A stretch of DNA of 42,871 nucleotides from Phycisphaeraceae bacterium (GTDB lineage: Bacteria; Planctomycetota; Phycisphaerae; Phycisphaerales; Phycisphaeraceae), in assembly GCA_002704825.1 (NCBI GenBank), contig PAIY01000042.1:1-42871 (forward strand). Direction: 5' to 3'. A program made the translations under genes and the position numbers. This document shows, in pieces, positions 16,828 through 26,800 of this stretch (position 1 is the first letter of the stretch; the number at the start of each line of letters is the position of its first letter). The notes under the pieces are model-generated. The model had not been told where the DNA came from and did no database searches. It saw nothing but the letters and a program-made list of their open reading frames with translations.

Positions 16828-17379
16828 ATGTCGCCAAGTCTATCACGCTTGATTCTATCCGTTGTCTTTCTGGCATCCGTTGGGTTGGTGTTGTTTCTCA
16901 CAGCGATGTTCAGTTTTGAAGTTTTGCATTTGCGCGATCCTGAAGCGGCGACGTTGATGCTGATGACTTCAGCAACATACCTGATCATGGGTTGGCTTGG
17001 GATTTGGCGGGGTGCCGTCAAATGGACGCCCTGGCGTGGGACAGCGGTTGTGGTGAGTGTCGGGGTATCGCTGTTGGTTGCTGTGTTACCCGGTGCGTTG
17101 GTTCAGATCGTCATGGATACCACGGCTGCGATGTTCGTCACCGCATGTTCCTGGGCATTGCTCTGGCTTGCCAGTACCGCTGTGATCTGGCGTGAAACCA
17201 AGACCGAACGCATTGAGCGATTGAAATTACTGGGCATCAACGCGGTCATCTGCCCCAATTGTGGCTACAACCTCACCGGCATGACCACCACAACCTGTCC
17301 GGAGTGTGGCGGCCAGTACACACTCGACCAACTCTACGCCCAACTCACAAAGGTCGATACCCAGGTCGATCAACTCTGA
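16828..17379 (+). CDS. Four-helix membrane protein with C-terminal zinc ribbon
   Basis: 183 aa. Four hydrophobic helices (about residues 5-30, 40-60, 72-95 and 98-120) are followed by a cytoplasmic basic stretch and a zinc ribbon, CPNCGYNLTG...CPECGG (about 142-162). This CPxCGYNLxG ribbon is common in planctomycete proteins of unknown function and also occurs inside the giant protein at 28380-34739. The ATG at 16828 is divergent from btaA. The next gene, another small zinc-ribbon protein, begins about 30 bp downstream, so the two likely form an operon. No enzymatic function can be assigned. Confidence 0.8.
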   Translation: MSPSLSRLILSVVFLASVGLVLFLTAMFSFEVLHLRDPEAATLMLMTSATYLIMGWLGIWRGAVKWTPWRGTAVVVSVGVSLLVAVLPGALVQIVMDTTAAMFVTACSWALLWLASTAVIWRETKTERIERLKLLGINAVICPNCGYNLTGMTTTTCPECGGQYTLDQLYAQLTKVDTQVDQL

Positions 17380-17412
17380 TTCATCATCACCGACACCATG
17401 CTGGAGAAACCC

Positions 17413-17778
17413 ATGAGCATGTTCAACGGCTTTACCCCGCATCACAGTTCCCCTTTGGACGACCAACTCGACCAGACGGCCAGACATCAATCGCAGGACG
17501 CCCGTGCCGAGCTTTACGAGTTGGAAGAACGGATGGACAAGCTGCAGCTGGTGTGCATGGCCATGTGGGAAGTCATCAAGGAAAAGACCGATATGACCGA
17601 ACTGGAACTGATGTCCAAGGTGCAGGAATTGGATCTGCGCGATGGCGTCGTCGATGGCAAGGTCACCCGCACCGTCAAGGACTGCCCCAACTGTCACCGT
17701 CGGATGTCACCACGCCATAAGCGCTGTCTGTACTGCGGTCACGAGGAACTCGTTGCCAGTGCGTTTGATGGGATTTGA
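17413..17778 (+). CDS. Small coiled-coil protein with C-terminal zinc ribbon
   Basis: 121 aa. The N-terminus is polar; residues about 25-75 form an amphipathic helix or coiled coil (ELYELEERMDKLQLV). The C-terminus has two CxxC pairs, CPNCHRRM and CLYCGHE, that would bind one zinc. The ATG at 17413 was preferred because GGAG at 17403-17406 has 6-nt spacing; an earlier ATG at 17398 overlaps that site. Function unknown; it lies immediately downstream of the membrane zinc-ribbon gene. A nucleic-acid or protein-binding role is only a guess. Confidence 0.8.
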   Translation: MSMFNGFTPHHSSPLDDQLDQTARHQSQDARAELYELEERMDKLQLVCMAMWEVIKEKTDMTELELMSKVQELDLRDGVVDGKVTRTVKDCPNCHRRMSPRHKRCLYCGHEELVASAFDGI

Positions 17779-17791
17779 TCACCATTTTGCT

Positions 17792-17807
17792 GCATCACTT
17801 GTGATGC
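17792..17807 (+). terminator. Small hairpin after the zinc-ribbon gene
   Basis: GCATCAC-TT-GTGATGC, a 7-bp perfect stem 14 bp after the stop, followed by GTTGGTTTT. The folded loop would be C-TT-G. Weak terminator candidate. Confidence 0.45.
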
Positions 17808-18083
17808 GTTGGTTTTACTGAATGGTTCCAAACGCCAATCGACCGTCACAATCCGTCCATTGGACATGATTTTGGGCAACTTTCACTTGACGAAATCCCC
17901 AACCTGATTACAGTGATAGATATCCTTCCAAGTCCACCAAACTGGTGGCAACCCCGGACCCCCGGGCAATTGGCCAAAACGAACCTGAACAAGCCGGGTT
18001 TGAATTCTTGCTCACAAGCAGGATGAACCGTTAAGCCGTACAATAACACGCCTTTGTGGGCTGACAGAGAGAAAGCATTGTCC
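17808..18083. other. Intergenic region before the surface protein gene
   Basis: No gene seen. A TACAAT at 18039-18044 about 40 bp before the start is a possible -10, but no matching -35 is present at 16-18 bp, so I do not call a promoter. The GC-rich run around 17955-17970 could form a small hairpin. Confidence 0.35.
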
Positions 18084-21000
18084 ATGGCAAAGCACAGTTG
18101 GTTTTCCAGATTCACCCGCCGTTGGGGGCAGGCGATTTCCCAACGGTCGCAATCCCTGCGCACACGTCGCCGGGCAGCCCGCAAACTCTTAGGCAACGGT
18201 CACATGATCGAGCCATTGGAAGACCGCATGCTGCTCTCGGCACCCAATCTGAACGTGATTGATAGCGTTACTGTCGCAGCAGGCTCTCCCATGATCGTCG
18301 GCATTGATGGGATTGATGACGGGGACTTTCTTTCATACAACCTGTCAGTGACCGATCAAGACGGCAATGCTGTTTCACAAAATGACATCGTGGTTCAGAT
18401 GCTTGGTGACTCGGACGACGATGGTGTCTCGGAAAACTCATTACTGATATTAGAAACGAACAAAGGGACCATGGTCTTTGAGTTGTTTGATGATCTGGTG
18501 CCTGAGTTAACAGCATATATCAAGAATGTTGTGAATGACGGGTTCTACAATGGTTTGACATTTCATCGTGTGATTGAAGATCTCATGGCGCAAGCAGGAA
18601 GTCGTTATTACGACGCCGATGGTGTTGTCATTAACGAAGACCAAGCAAACGAAGATGTCGTTAACTATTTCACTAGATCACACGATTATGACACTGTTGA
18701 TGACTATTTTAGATACGATTTACAGCACAACGCTCCAGGCTTACTGTCGATGGCCAAACCGCCAGGGGATGATTCGGCGACCACACAATTTTTTATAACC
18801 GATGCTGTTGGTGATGGAGAAAGTTCATCACCGATAATTAGGCAATGGGATTATAACCACTCGATTTTTGGCAAACTGCTCGAAGGTTGGGATGTTTTTG
18901 AACAGATTATGGGGGCCACGACAGGCCCTGATGGCGATTTAGAAGATGCGCCGGTTGATCCCATCATTATTCAAAGCGCTTCTGTTGAAGATTCTGATCA
19001 TACCAATGCGACATTTACGGTCTTCATCAGCAATCAGCTTGCTGAAGGAACTCAATACAATATCAACATTACTGCAACTGATTCGGAAAATCTGACCGTC
19101 GATCATACAGTGACAATGACAGTAGGCGTGGAAGACGATTCCGAAGAAACTGTTCTGACGGAAAATTCATCAGGACAGGTCACTGCATATGAACCTAATT
19201 ATTACAACGCGAACCCTTATCTTGACAACATTGATGAGATTATCGTGCCTTGGGGGCAAAACGAGATCGATATCATTGGCTCTGCGATTGATATCGATGG
19301 CGTGAAAACGTTCCTTTTTGCTGATGGTCAAACTGCTGATGAATTAGTGTATTTGTCGGTTATCAACAGCGAGGTCAGTGGTTATGTTCTTGCATCTCTT
19401 ATTCCTTCGGGTTCCAGTTTGACTGATTTTGATTTGCCTGATGGGTTGTCATTCGTCCTTGTGGATACACTTAATGGGCCGACGAGAATTCAGGTTACCG
19501 GTGGTACCCCCTCAACAGGTAATTTCACATTTTTAATTGAACTGGCACGAACTGATGCAAATTTTGTGGGCCATGTTCAGGTTATGCTGGCTCGATATAA
19601 TCAAGTTCAAAGTACATATTCAGACATTCCAAGATTGTCGGGTACTGGTACTTCTTTTGATACGGAAATTGTCGATCTGATTTTCCAACCCCCAACCCCG
19701 GCAAGCATTTCACTGAATCCAGGCACAAGTAATAATATCAATGACAATACCCCTTCAGTGACAGTCACGGGGTTGCGAACCGATCTTGGTCTTGGGTTGC
19801 GGATTCTTGCTAACGATGAGAATGGCAATGATATAGTTGTCGGCGAAGTACAGAGCATTACCGATGCCACGACCACATTGGAAATAAATGCATTGCCCGA
19901 CGGCGCACATACCTTACGTGCAGTGCAATATGTGGTCGATGATGTGACGGGTGTCGAAGCCGTCAGCGAAGCAGCAACCAGCAGTGAGTTCACAGTCGAC
20001 ACCGAAGCGCCCCAGGCATTCACCGATGTTGCGCTCACCGCTGCCACCTCCGGCGTGCTTTACACCTACGATGTCGGACACCCGCAGGAAGATGATAATT
20101 CGATCACCTATTCGCTCTCCGGTGCGCCTGCTGGCATGACCATCGACCAGTACTCCGCATTGATCACCTGGGACACGCCCACCGATTCAAATTACCCATC
20201 CGTCACCTTCGACATTATTGCAACCGATGCGGCGGGCAACACCACCACCGCAGAAGATGTCACCATTACCGTTAACAGCTTCGTCGATCTCTCCGGCGTG
20301 GTCTTTAACGACATCAACGACAACGGCAACGCAGACGCTGGCGAAGGCATGGAAGGTGTCCACGTTTTTGCGGACATCAACGGCAATAACATTCTTGATG
20401 AAACCGACATCGTCGATACCACCTCGGCCTCCGGTTCCTATTCATTACCCAATGTCCCGGCAGGCACCGTGGTGCTCCATCAAACACTGGCGGACGGCTA
20501 CGAGCAACAATCCCCCGACACCACACGCCTGACCATGGTCCAGATCATCACAGACGGTGATGACGCTACCGTCAATAACCAGCCGACAACCGTCGATGGT
20601 CTGACCTGGGCAGGGGCGTTGGCGATGAGCAGCGATGGCCTGTCTGTCTATGCGACCAGCGGCATCAGTGCTGCCAACAGTGATGACGGTATCGCAGTCT
20701 TTTCACGCAACCCCGATGACGGCACGCTGCGTTTTGTCCAGTTTGTCGATGGGATTGCCGAGCTCAATGATCCCAATGCCATCACCATCAGCCCCGATGG
20801 TCGGCATGTTTATGTCACCTGTGACAATGCAGGCAGCGATGGCATCATCATCTTCTCACGCGATCAAGGTACCGGTGAACTCGCCCAAGTTGGTTTCATT
20901 GTCGATGGCGGAACTGATGCAGCAGGTAACACCGTGGACAACATCGGCGGCACCGTCAAGGTCGTTGTCAGTGCTGACAATGAATTCGTCTATGTTGCCA

Positions 21001-22508
21001 GCCGGTATGATGATGCCATTACCGTCTTTGAACGCGATCGCAACACCGGCAATTTGACGTGGGTGCAGGAACTTGTTGATGCGGTTAATCTCAATGGTGC
21101 AAGTCAATTGACCCTTAGCCCCAATGGTGATTTCCTCTACGTCGGACTCTTTGAAGGCATTGCCGTCTACAGCATCAACGCGACGACTGGGCAGTTGACC
21201 CACCTGGAAGATGTCGATGCAGACAGCTTGTCCGAGATGCGCGAAATGGCGATCACCCCCGATGGCAAGTATCTCTACGCAGCCTCCAACATTGATGGCA
21301 AACTCAACATCTTCTCACGCAATACGACAACCGGTGAGTTGACCTTCCTATCCGCCACCAACACCTATGGCACGCCGTCGGGCTTGACCATCAGTCCTGA
21401 TGGTTCGAAGCTGTACATGGCCGCGATCTTTGCTGATCAACTGCATGTCTTTGACATTCAGTCCGATGGTTCGCTGGTGATCAATCAAACATTGGAACAA
21501 GACGTGGCAGATGACCTGGCGCAGACTGTGGCAGGTCTTGACGGCGCGGTGACCTTGCTACTGGACCCTGACGGGCATGATGTCTACGTGGCATCGCGTG
21601 TCGGGGCAGGCAATATCAGTGTCTTCTCCGATCGCACCCGTGCATGGACCGGTATTCCCTATGTCCGCGAAGTCACGCCGACGTCCAACAATCATACCGG
21701 CATTAACTTTGCCAACACAACGGTGACTGTTGATGTTGCTGACGTGCAGTACAACACGCTCAACTACGACGCGGACAAGCCGACTGATCAAGACTACAAC
21801 GCGCCCACCAGTTGGTCACAACAGCGAAGCACGATCAACGATATCACGATCACCTTGAACCGTGATCTGATTGAAGTCGACAAATCAGCTATCACGTTGA
21901 CACGCATCTTTGATGTCGATGGCAGTGTGATCTCCGAAACCGTTACACTGGCTGTCAACGACATCACCGTGGTGGGGGATACGCTGATCATCAGCAATCT
22001 TGACTTGGTGGACGGCGTGTACGAAGTCGTCATCAGCACGGACTTCAACGCAGCGATGGACAGCGAGTACAGCACTTATTTCCATCAGCTGCTTGGTGAT
22101 CTGAATGGTGATCGCCTGTTTAATGCGGTTGACCTGGCGTCGATGGTCTATTGGCAGCAATTGGCTGCAGACACCGACAACTACGGTTTTGTTCCCGGCT
22201 ATCTGGATATAAACAATACCCTTGACCAATCCACCCCTGACGGGCGCGTGGATACTCATGACTTTTCGGAGTTCGTTTCTTACTTCGGTAACTTCATCCC
22301 GCAGGATGCCGTGCCGATCCCTGATATCATTCTCAGCTCAATTGATTCGCAGCCCCCGGTGATGGCTGCCATGCTGGCCTACACTGCACCCAAGTCCGCA
22401 TCACTGCAATTGGTCTGGTCGGATGATGACGAAGAGGGCAGTGGCAATACGCTGCTGGATCAACTGGATGATCCGAACATGGTCCTTGAGATGATCGATT
22501 CGGAATAG
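18084..22508 (+). CDS. Large exported multidomain surface protein with cyclophilin domain, beta-propeller and dockerin-like end
   Basis: 1474 aa. The basic N-terminus leads to MIEPLEDRMLLSA (41-53), the planctomycete N-terminal export/surface motif. Residues about 119-310 are a cyclophilin-type peptidyl-prolyl isomerase domain: TNKGTMVFELFDD, FHRVIEDLMAQAG (160-172), QFFITD (235-240) and HSIFGKLLEGWDVFEQI (259-275). Ig/cadherin-like segments follow, then an SdrD-B-like domain (VFNDINDNGNADAGEG). A beta-propeller of lactonase/YVTN-like blades lies at about nt 20590-21640, with repeated SPDGRHVYV-type strands. Near the end are two EF-hand-like dockerin motifs, GDLNGDRLFNAVDLASM and DGRVDTHDFSEFVSYFG. 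The ATG at 18084 was chosen over a GTG at 18054. The 5' part is AT-richer (18661-18720 is 18/60 G+C) than the propeller part (21121-21180 is 30/60). Confidence 0.88.
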   Translation: MAKHSWFSRFTRRWGQAISQRSQSLRTRRRAARKLLGNGHMIEPLEDRMLLSAPNLNVIDSVTVAAGSPMIVGIDGIDDGDFLSYNLSVTDQDGNAVSQNDIVVQMLGDSDDDGVSENSLLILETNKGTMVFELFDDLVPELTAYIKNVVNDGFYNGLTFHRVIEDLMAQAGSRYYDADGVVINEDQANEDVVNYFTRSHDYDTVDDYFRYDLQHNAPGLLSMAKPPGDDSATTQFFITDAVGDGESSSPIIRQWDYNHSIFGKLLEGWDVFEQIMGATTGPDGDLEDAPVDPIIIQSASVEDSDHTNATFTVFISNQLAEGTQYNINITATDSENLTVDHTVTMTVGVEDDSEETVLTENSSGQVTAYEPNYYNANPYLDNIDEIIVPWGQNEIDIIGSAIDIDGVKTFLFADGQTADELVYLSVINSEVSGYVLASLIPSGSSLTDFDLPDGLSFVLVDTLNGPTRIQVTGGTPSTGNFTFLIELARTDANFVGHVQVMLARYNQVQSTYSDIPRLSGTGTSFDTEIVDLIFQPPTPASISLNPGTSNNINDNTPSVTVTGLRTDLGLGLRILANDENGNDIVVGEVQSITDATTTLEINALPDGAHTLRAVQYVVDDVTGVEAVSEAATSSEFTVDTEAPQAFTDVALTAATSGVLYTYDVGHPQEDDNSITYSLSGAPAGMTIDQYSALITWDTPTDSNYPSVTFDIIATDAAGNTTTAEDVTITVNSFVDLSGVVFNDINDNGNADAGEGMEGVHVFADINGNNILDETDIVDTTSASGSYSLPNVPAGTVVLHQTLADGYEQQSPDTTRLTMVQIITDGDDATVNNQPTTVDGLTWAGALAMSSDGLSVYATSGISAANSDDGIAVFSRNPDDGTLRFVQFVDGIAELNDPNAITISPDGRHVYVTCDNAGSDGIIIFSRDQGTGELAQVGFIVDGGTDAAGNTVDNIGGTVKVVVSADNEFVYVASRYDDAITVFERDRNTGNLTWVQELVDAVNLNGASQLTLSPNGDFLYVGLFEGIAVYSINATTGQLTHLEDVDADSLSEMREMAITPDGKYLYAASNIDGKLNIFSRNTTTGELTFLSATNTYGTPSGLTISPDGSKLYMAAIFADQLHVFDIQSDGSLVINQTLEQDVADDLAQTVAGLDGAVTLLLDPDGHDVYVASRVGAGNISVFSDRTRAWTGIPYVREVTPTSNNHTGINFANTTVTVDVADVQYNTLNYDADKPTDQDYNAPTSWSQQRSTINDITITLNRDLIEVDKSAITLTRIFDVDGSVISETVTLAVNDITVVGDTLIISNLDLVDGVYEVVISTDFNAAMDSEYSTYFHQLLGDLNGDRLFNAVDLASMVYWQQLAADTDNYGFVPGYLDINNTLDQSTPDGRVDTHDFSEFVSYFGNFIPQDAVPIPDIILSSIDSQPPVMAAMLAYTAPKSASLQLVWSDDDEEGSGNTLLDQLDDPNMVLEMIDSE

Positions 22509-22531
22509 GGATACCTTGGAATTAAAAAAAC

Positions 22532-22570
22532 AACAGGCGGCGTTCTATCGCGAACACCGCCTGTTTTCTT
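22532..22570 (+). terminator. Rho-independent terminator after the surface protein gene
   Basis: AACAGGCGG (22532-22540) pairs with CCGCCTGTT (22557-22565), continued after a single mismatch by GTTC/GAAC. A T-rich tail (TTCTTT) follows. The AT-rich left side may also let it end the convergent thioredoxin-fold gene. Confidence 0.85.
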
Positions 22571-22589
22571 TGAATCGATCTGTTGATCG

Positions 22590-22823
22590 TTAACCAAGGT
22601 CTGACAAGTCAGCGCCGTGATTGATGTGCATCACATGGTCGTTAATCAGTAATGCCGGGACGGATTTCACGCCCTTGTTTCGGGCTTCATCAATCCGGTT
22701 GGACTGCTCACCCAGGTGCACGATGTCGACTTTGTATCGGTTGGCATCCAGTGCCTCAACAATGGTCTTTTCAGCGCTGACACAAACGGGGCAGCCAGCA
22801 TGGTAGAATGTCGCTTGTAACAT
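22590..22823 (-). CDS. Small thioredoxin/glutaredoxin-fold protein with CPVC active site
   Basis: 77 aa. The first strand leads into the redox motif HAGCPVCVSAE (CxxC at about residues 11-14). The cis-proline turn VKSVPALLIN and a short C-terminus complete a minimal thioredoxin fold. It is probably a cytoplasmic dithiol oxidoreductase. AAGGAG lies 5 nt before the ATG, an excellent ribosome binding site. It is divergent from an HxlR regulator, a family that often controls thiol or electrophile stress genes, so a shared control region is likely. Confidence 0.85.
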   Translation of the reverse strand: MLQATFYHAGCPVCVSAEKTIVEALDANRYKVDIVHLGEQSNRIDEARNKGVKSVPALLINDHVMHINHGADLSDLG

Positions 22824-22911
22824 GGTATCTCCTTTTCAAGCGGGTTATGAGACGGGCATGAACCTTCATGCTTATGAGCGTATTTTGGAGATGAGCAGTC
22901 GCATAGCAAGA

Positions 22912-22951
22912 CGGTTACAAATGGGTGTGTTACTTACCAACAGGTACAAAT
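22912..22951. promoter_or_regulatory. Possible HxlR operator in the divergent region
   Basis: An inverted repeat TACC-AACA-GGTA at 22935-22946, and direct repeats GGTTACAAAT (22913-22922) and AGGTACAAAT (22942-22951), lie between the divergent thioredoxin-fold and hxlR-type genes. The location fits an operator that controls both; the assignment is inference. Confidence 0.4.
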
Positions 22952-22954
22952 TTA

Positions 22955-23296
22955 GTGACGGACAGCAATAGTAAAAATGCAAAAAAAACGGACCTGACCG
23001 TCAGTCACATGGTCGAGAGTATTGTGGGCTGTAAGTGGTCAATGGGGGTACTCGATGCCATTGATGACGGGGTGCATCGACCGGGCGAATTGCAGAAAGC
23101 CTGTGTGGGGATTTCCACGAAAGTGCTCAATGAAAGGTTGCGTAAGCTTTGCCGATTCGGGTTGATTGAGCGTGAAGCTTATCCAGAGATTCCGCCGCGT
23201 GTGGAGTATCACATGACGACGCGCGGAAAGAAATTTGTACCGATCCTGGATGCGATTCGGCAGTTGCAGGATGAGTTGGAAGATGCAGGCAGTTAA
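22955..23296 (+). CDS. HxlR-family winged-helix transcriptional regulator
   Basis: 113 aa from the GTG at 22955; a GTG at 22925 is also possible and would place the candidate operator inside the gene. The HxlR core is clear: VGCKWSMGVLDAI, RPGELQKACVGISTKVLNERL (recognition helix region), FGLIEREAYP and PPRVEYHMTTRGKKF. HxlR regulators bind DNA as dimers, and several sense thiol-reactive compounds through an N-terminal cysteine. Here a cysteine replaces the usual Gly in the GxKW segment (VGCKW). It is divergent from the CPVC protein, its likely target. Confidence 0.85.
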   Translation: MTDSNSKNAKKTDLTVSHMVESIVGCKWSMGVLDAIDDGVHRPGELQKACVGISTKVLNERLRKLCRFGLIEREAYPEIPPRVEYHMTTRGKKFVPILDAIRQLQDELEDAGS

Positions 23297-23364
23297 ATGC
23301 GTCCGGTAACTTTTTTGCTCCCAGTTTGCATCCGACAGGCGATATCACCGATAATACAATCTGG

Positions 23365-23733
23365 ATGAAACGAACCTCTGTCATTTCGCCTGTCCTGTTA
23401 TTGACCATCGCCGCAGCGGTGGGGGCTGGCTACATACCCGCAGAGGACCCGCTTCGCCTCATTGATCCGAGCAATGTCCAATCGCTGGTCTCCAGTGTGC
23501 GATCACAGCGTCATGCTGCCCGACATTGGCTCAATCAGGTGGTCAAACATTTCGGGACCGCCAAGCAACATCAACCACACGTAACACATCCTGCCAACCA
23601 CAGCCCGATCATCACGGCTTTAGCGACGTTGCATCGGTATCCCCATGCCCATCATCACCGCCAGCGAACCATTGTGCATCATCAGCATGCCAATGCCTGG
23701 CTATTGAATCTCCCGCCACCTGCCTGTCTCTGA
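23365..23733 (+). CDS. Small putative exported protein, unknown function
   Basis: 122 aa from the ATG at 23365. A basic start and hydrophobic stretch (ISPVLLLTIAAAVGAGY) look like a signal peptide or membrane anchor. The remainder is polar, with a DPLRLIDPSNVQSLVSSVRSQ segment and a His-rich C-terminus (HRYPHAHHHRQRTIVHHQH). No family is recognised. It precedes secA by 100 bp on the same strand. Weak coding evidence, but the signal-like start and absence of an alternative gene in the gap favour it. Confidence 0.5.
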   Translation: MKRTSVISPVLLLTIAAAVGAGYIPAEDPLRLIDPSNVQSLVSSVRSQRHAARHWLNQVVKHFGTAKQHQPHVTHPANHSPIITALATLHRYPHAHHHRQRTIVHHQHANAWLLNLPPPACL

Positions 23734-23832
23734 TACAGGTTGTTTGTCCCACACTCTGGCCCCGGTCGTATGAACACCGGCGGTATGCATTCTGATTCAA
23801 TAGCTATTCACCAGTCATAAAGGGTTTATCCC

Positions 23833-26800
23833 ATGGTTGTCTCACTTGTCACCAAGTCGCTGATCAAGATTTTTGGTTCGCGCAACGAACGTTTTATCAA
23901 GTCCTACGCCCGCCGCGTTGAAGCGATTAACGCATGCGAAGCCGACGTCCGCACACTCACTGATGCCCAGCTTAAAGCCAAGACCGCCGAGTTCCGTGGT
24001 CGGATTGAGTCGGGTGAGAAGATCGCGGACCTGCTGCCAGAGGTGTTGGCTGTCGCGCGTGAAGCGATGGACCGTGCTGTGGGGATTCGCAGTATTTTCA
24101 ATCCTGAGAATAACTTTGACCCCCAGCGTCTTGACCCATCAGTTCGCCCGGTTTTTGAGCGCATTGCCAAGCAGGCAGCGGAGCTTGAAGACATCGAAGA
24201 GATGGGTTGTGCCGTCCCGACGCCGGGTTGGATGCAGGTGGAGATTCCCAACGAGATTTACGATGCGGTCCGCGAACTGTATCCCGAGTCCCGCCCGCCG
24301 TTTCGTGCCCGCCCATTCGATGTCCAGCTCATCGGCGGCATGGTGCTCTCCGAAGGCAAGATCGCCGAAATGAAGACCGGTGAAGGTAAGACGATCGTCG
24401 CGCCTTTGGCCTGTTACATCAACTGTGTCGAAAACATGCGCGGTCATGTCGTCACCGTTAACGACTATCTCGTTCAACGTGACCGAGACTGGGTGTTCCC
24501 GTTCTTCCGTTGGTTGGGGTTGACCGTTGGCTCGATCCATCCCTTCCACATGCAACCCGGTGAGAAGAAGCAGGAAGCCTATCACTGCGACGTCGTCTAT
24601 GGCACGAACTCCGAGTTCGGCTTTGACTACCTGCGCGACAACATGAAACTCTCAGCAAGCGAGCAGGTTCAGAAAAATCGTGACTTTGTCATCGTCGACG
24701 AAGTGGACTCCATCCTCATTGACGAAGCCCGTACCCCGCTGATCATCTCCGGCCCGGCTCACGATGACGCGCCGCGGTACGAGCTTGCTGACAATGTTGC
24801 CCGTCACCTCATGCAGGTGCAAAAGCCCTGGACCGAAGCGGACAAGGTCGTTCAGAACGCCATCCACAAGGCTAAAGGTCTCGAAGGTGATATCCGTAAC
24901 TCGCGCGATAAAGCTCAGATTGAGAAGATGCGTGAAGAGATGAAAAAGATCGAGGAAACCATCCCCGGTCTCGAAGCTCAACGCGATCAGCATGTCCAAT
25001 ACTATGAATTGGAACTTGAAAAGAAAGCTGCACACCTGACACATGATGGTATTGCTGAAGCGCAGAAGGTCGCCAACATTGGTTCGTTTTATGTTGGCAA
25101 TAACATGGACGTGCCACACCTTCTGGAGAACGCACTGCGTGCCCATGCGGTCTACACCAAGGACAAGGATTATGTGGTTCAGAACGGCGAAGTGATCATC
25201 GTCGATGAATTTACCGGTCGATTGATGATCGGCCGTCAGTGGTCCGACGGTCTGCATCAGGCGGTTGAATCCAAGGAACGCGTCAAGATCAAGGAAGAAA
25301 CCCAGACGCTGGCGACGGTGACGATTCAGAACTTCTTCAAGCTCTACAAACGTATCGCAGGCATGACCGGCACCGCCATCACCGAAGCCACCGAGTTCAT
25401 GGAGGTTTACCACATGGACGTGGTCTGCGTGCCGACCAATAAGCCGGTGATTCGCCATGATTACAACGACATCATTTATCTGTCCGAGAAGGATAAATGG
25501 TATGCGATCATGGATGAGATCAAGCTTCAGCACGATGTCGGACGCCCGGTGCTTGTGGGGACGACCAGTGTCGAAGCCAGCGAAATGCTTTCGCAGATGC
25601 TCACCAAAAAGCACGGCATTAAGCATGAAGTGCTCAACGCCAAGCAACACGAACGCGAAGCCAATATCGTCGAAGATGCTGGTAAACTCGGTGCGGTGAT
25701 GATTGCCACCAACATGGCAGGTCGTGGTACCGACATTCGTCTGCGTCCCATTGCACGCGAAGAACAAATCCATCACTGGCAGCAGCGCGATCTCATCGGC
25801 CGTGACGCATCGCCGGAAATGAGCGATGAAGAACTCGTTGGCAATGTCTACCGTCACATCGCCCAACGCCAACTCGGTATCAAGCCCAATGATCTCAAAG
25901 ACCTCTCCGACCAGGAAGTCAAACGCAAACTCCTGATCAAATGGGTCAATCAGCACGGCTGGAAAGTCCAGTGGCCGGAGATGCAGTGGTGGGAAAAAGT
26001 CACGCTTTACAAATTCTTCATGACGCCGGCATGGCATGACGAAACGCGCATCGAGCAGATGTCCAACGAAGAACTCATGCATGTGCTCGATCAACTGCCG
26101 AGCTTCCTGCTGCATCGTTTACGTATGTTCTCCGATGCGGAGGACATGGGTGGCCTGCACATCATTGGTACCGAACGCCACGAATCACGACGTATCGACA
26201 ACCAGCTTCGTGGTCGTGCAGGCAGGCAGGGCGATCAAGGTTCCAGCCGATTCTTCATCTCGCTTGAAGATGACCTGATGCGTATGTTCGCGGGTAAGAC
26301 CACACTCGCTGCCTTATCCAAACTCGGCATGAAAGAGGGCGATGCCATCGAGCACCGTTGGCTGACCAAGTCCGTCGAACGTGCTCAACGCAAGGTCGAA
26401 GAACGCAACTACGAAATCCGTAAAAACCTCGTGGAATACGACGAAGTCATGGAAGTGCAACGTAATCACTTCTACGGCATGCGTCAGGATGTGCTCGAAG
26501 GTCGTGCGGTTGAACAGGTCATTTTCGACTTCATCTACGAAGCGATCACCGATGCGACTTCGGTTTATCTGGATAAGGATTACGTCAAGACACAGGTCGC
26601 TGAGTGGTGTCGCAACACACTTGATGTCAGCATTGATCCGACCAAGCTGCGTTTGGAAGAACAGGACGAGCTTGAAGATATCATTCGTCGCAACGCCCGT
26701 GCCGAAGCCGCGCAGGTCATTGATGTGACGATTGGTGAATACATGTCCAACGACATGCCGCCTGAGCAGTGGGATACGCGTGGCTTAAGTCAATGGGCGA

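Noticed and set aside
24652-26115. 487-codon open frame antisense to secA
   Set aside because: It is a shadow of the secA frame; it has no ribosome site or recognisable domain, and secA is certain here.
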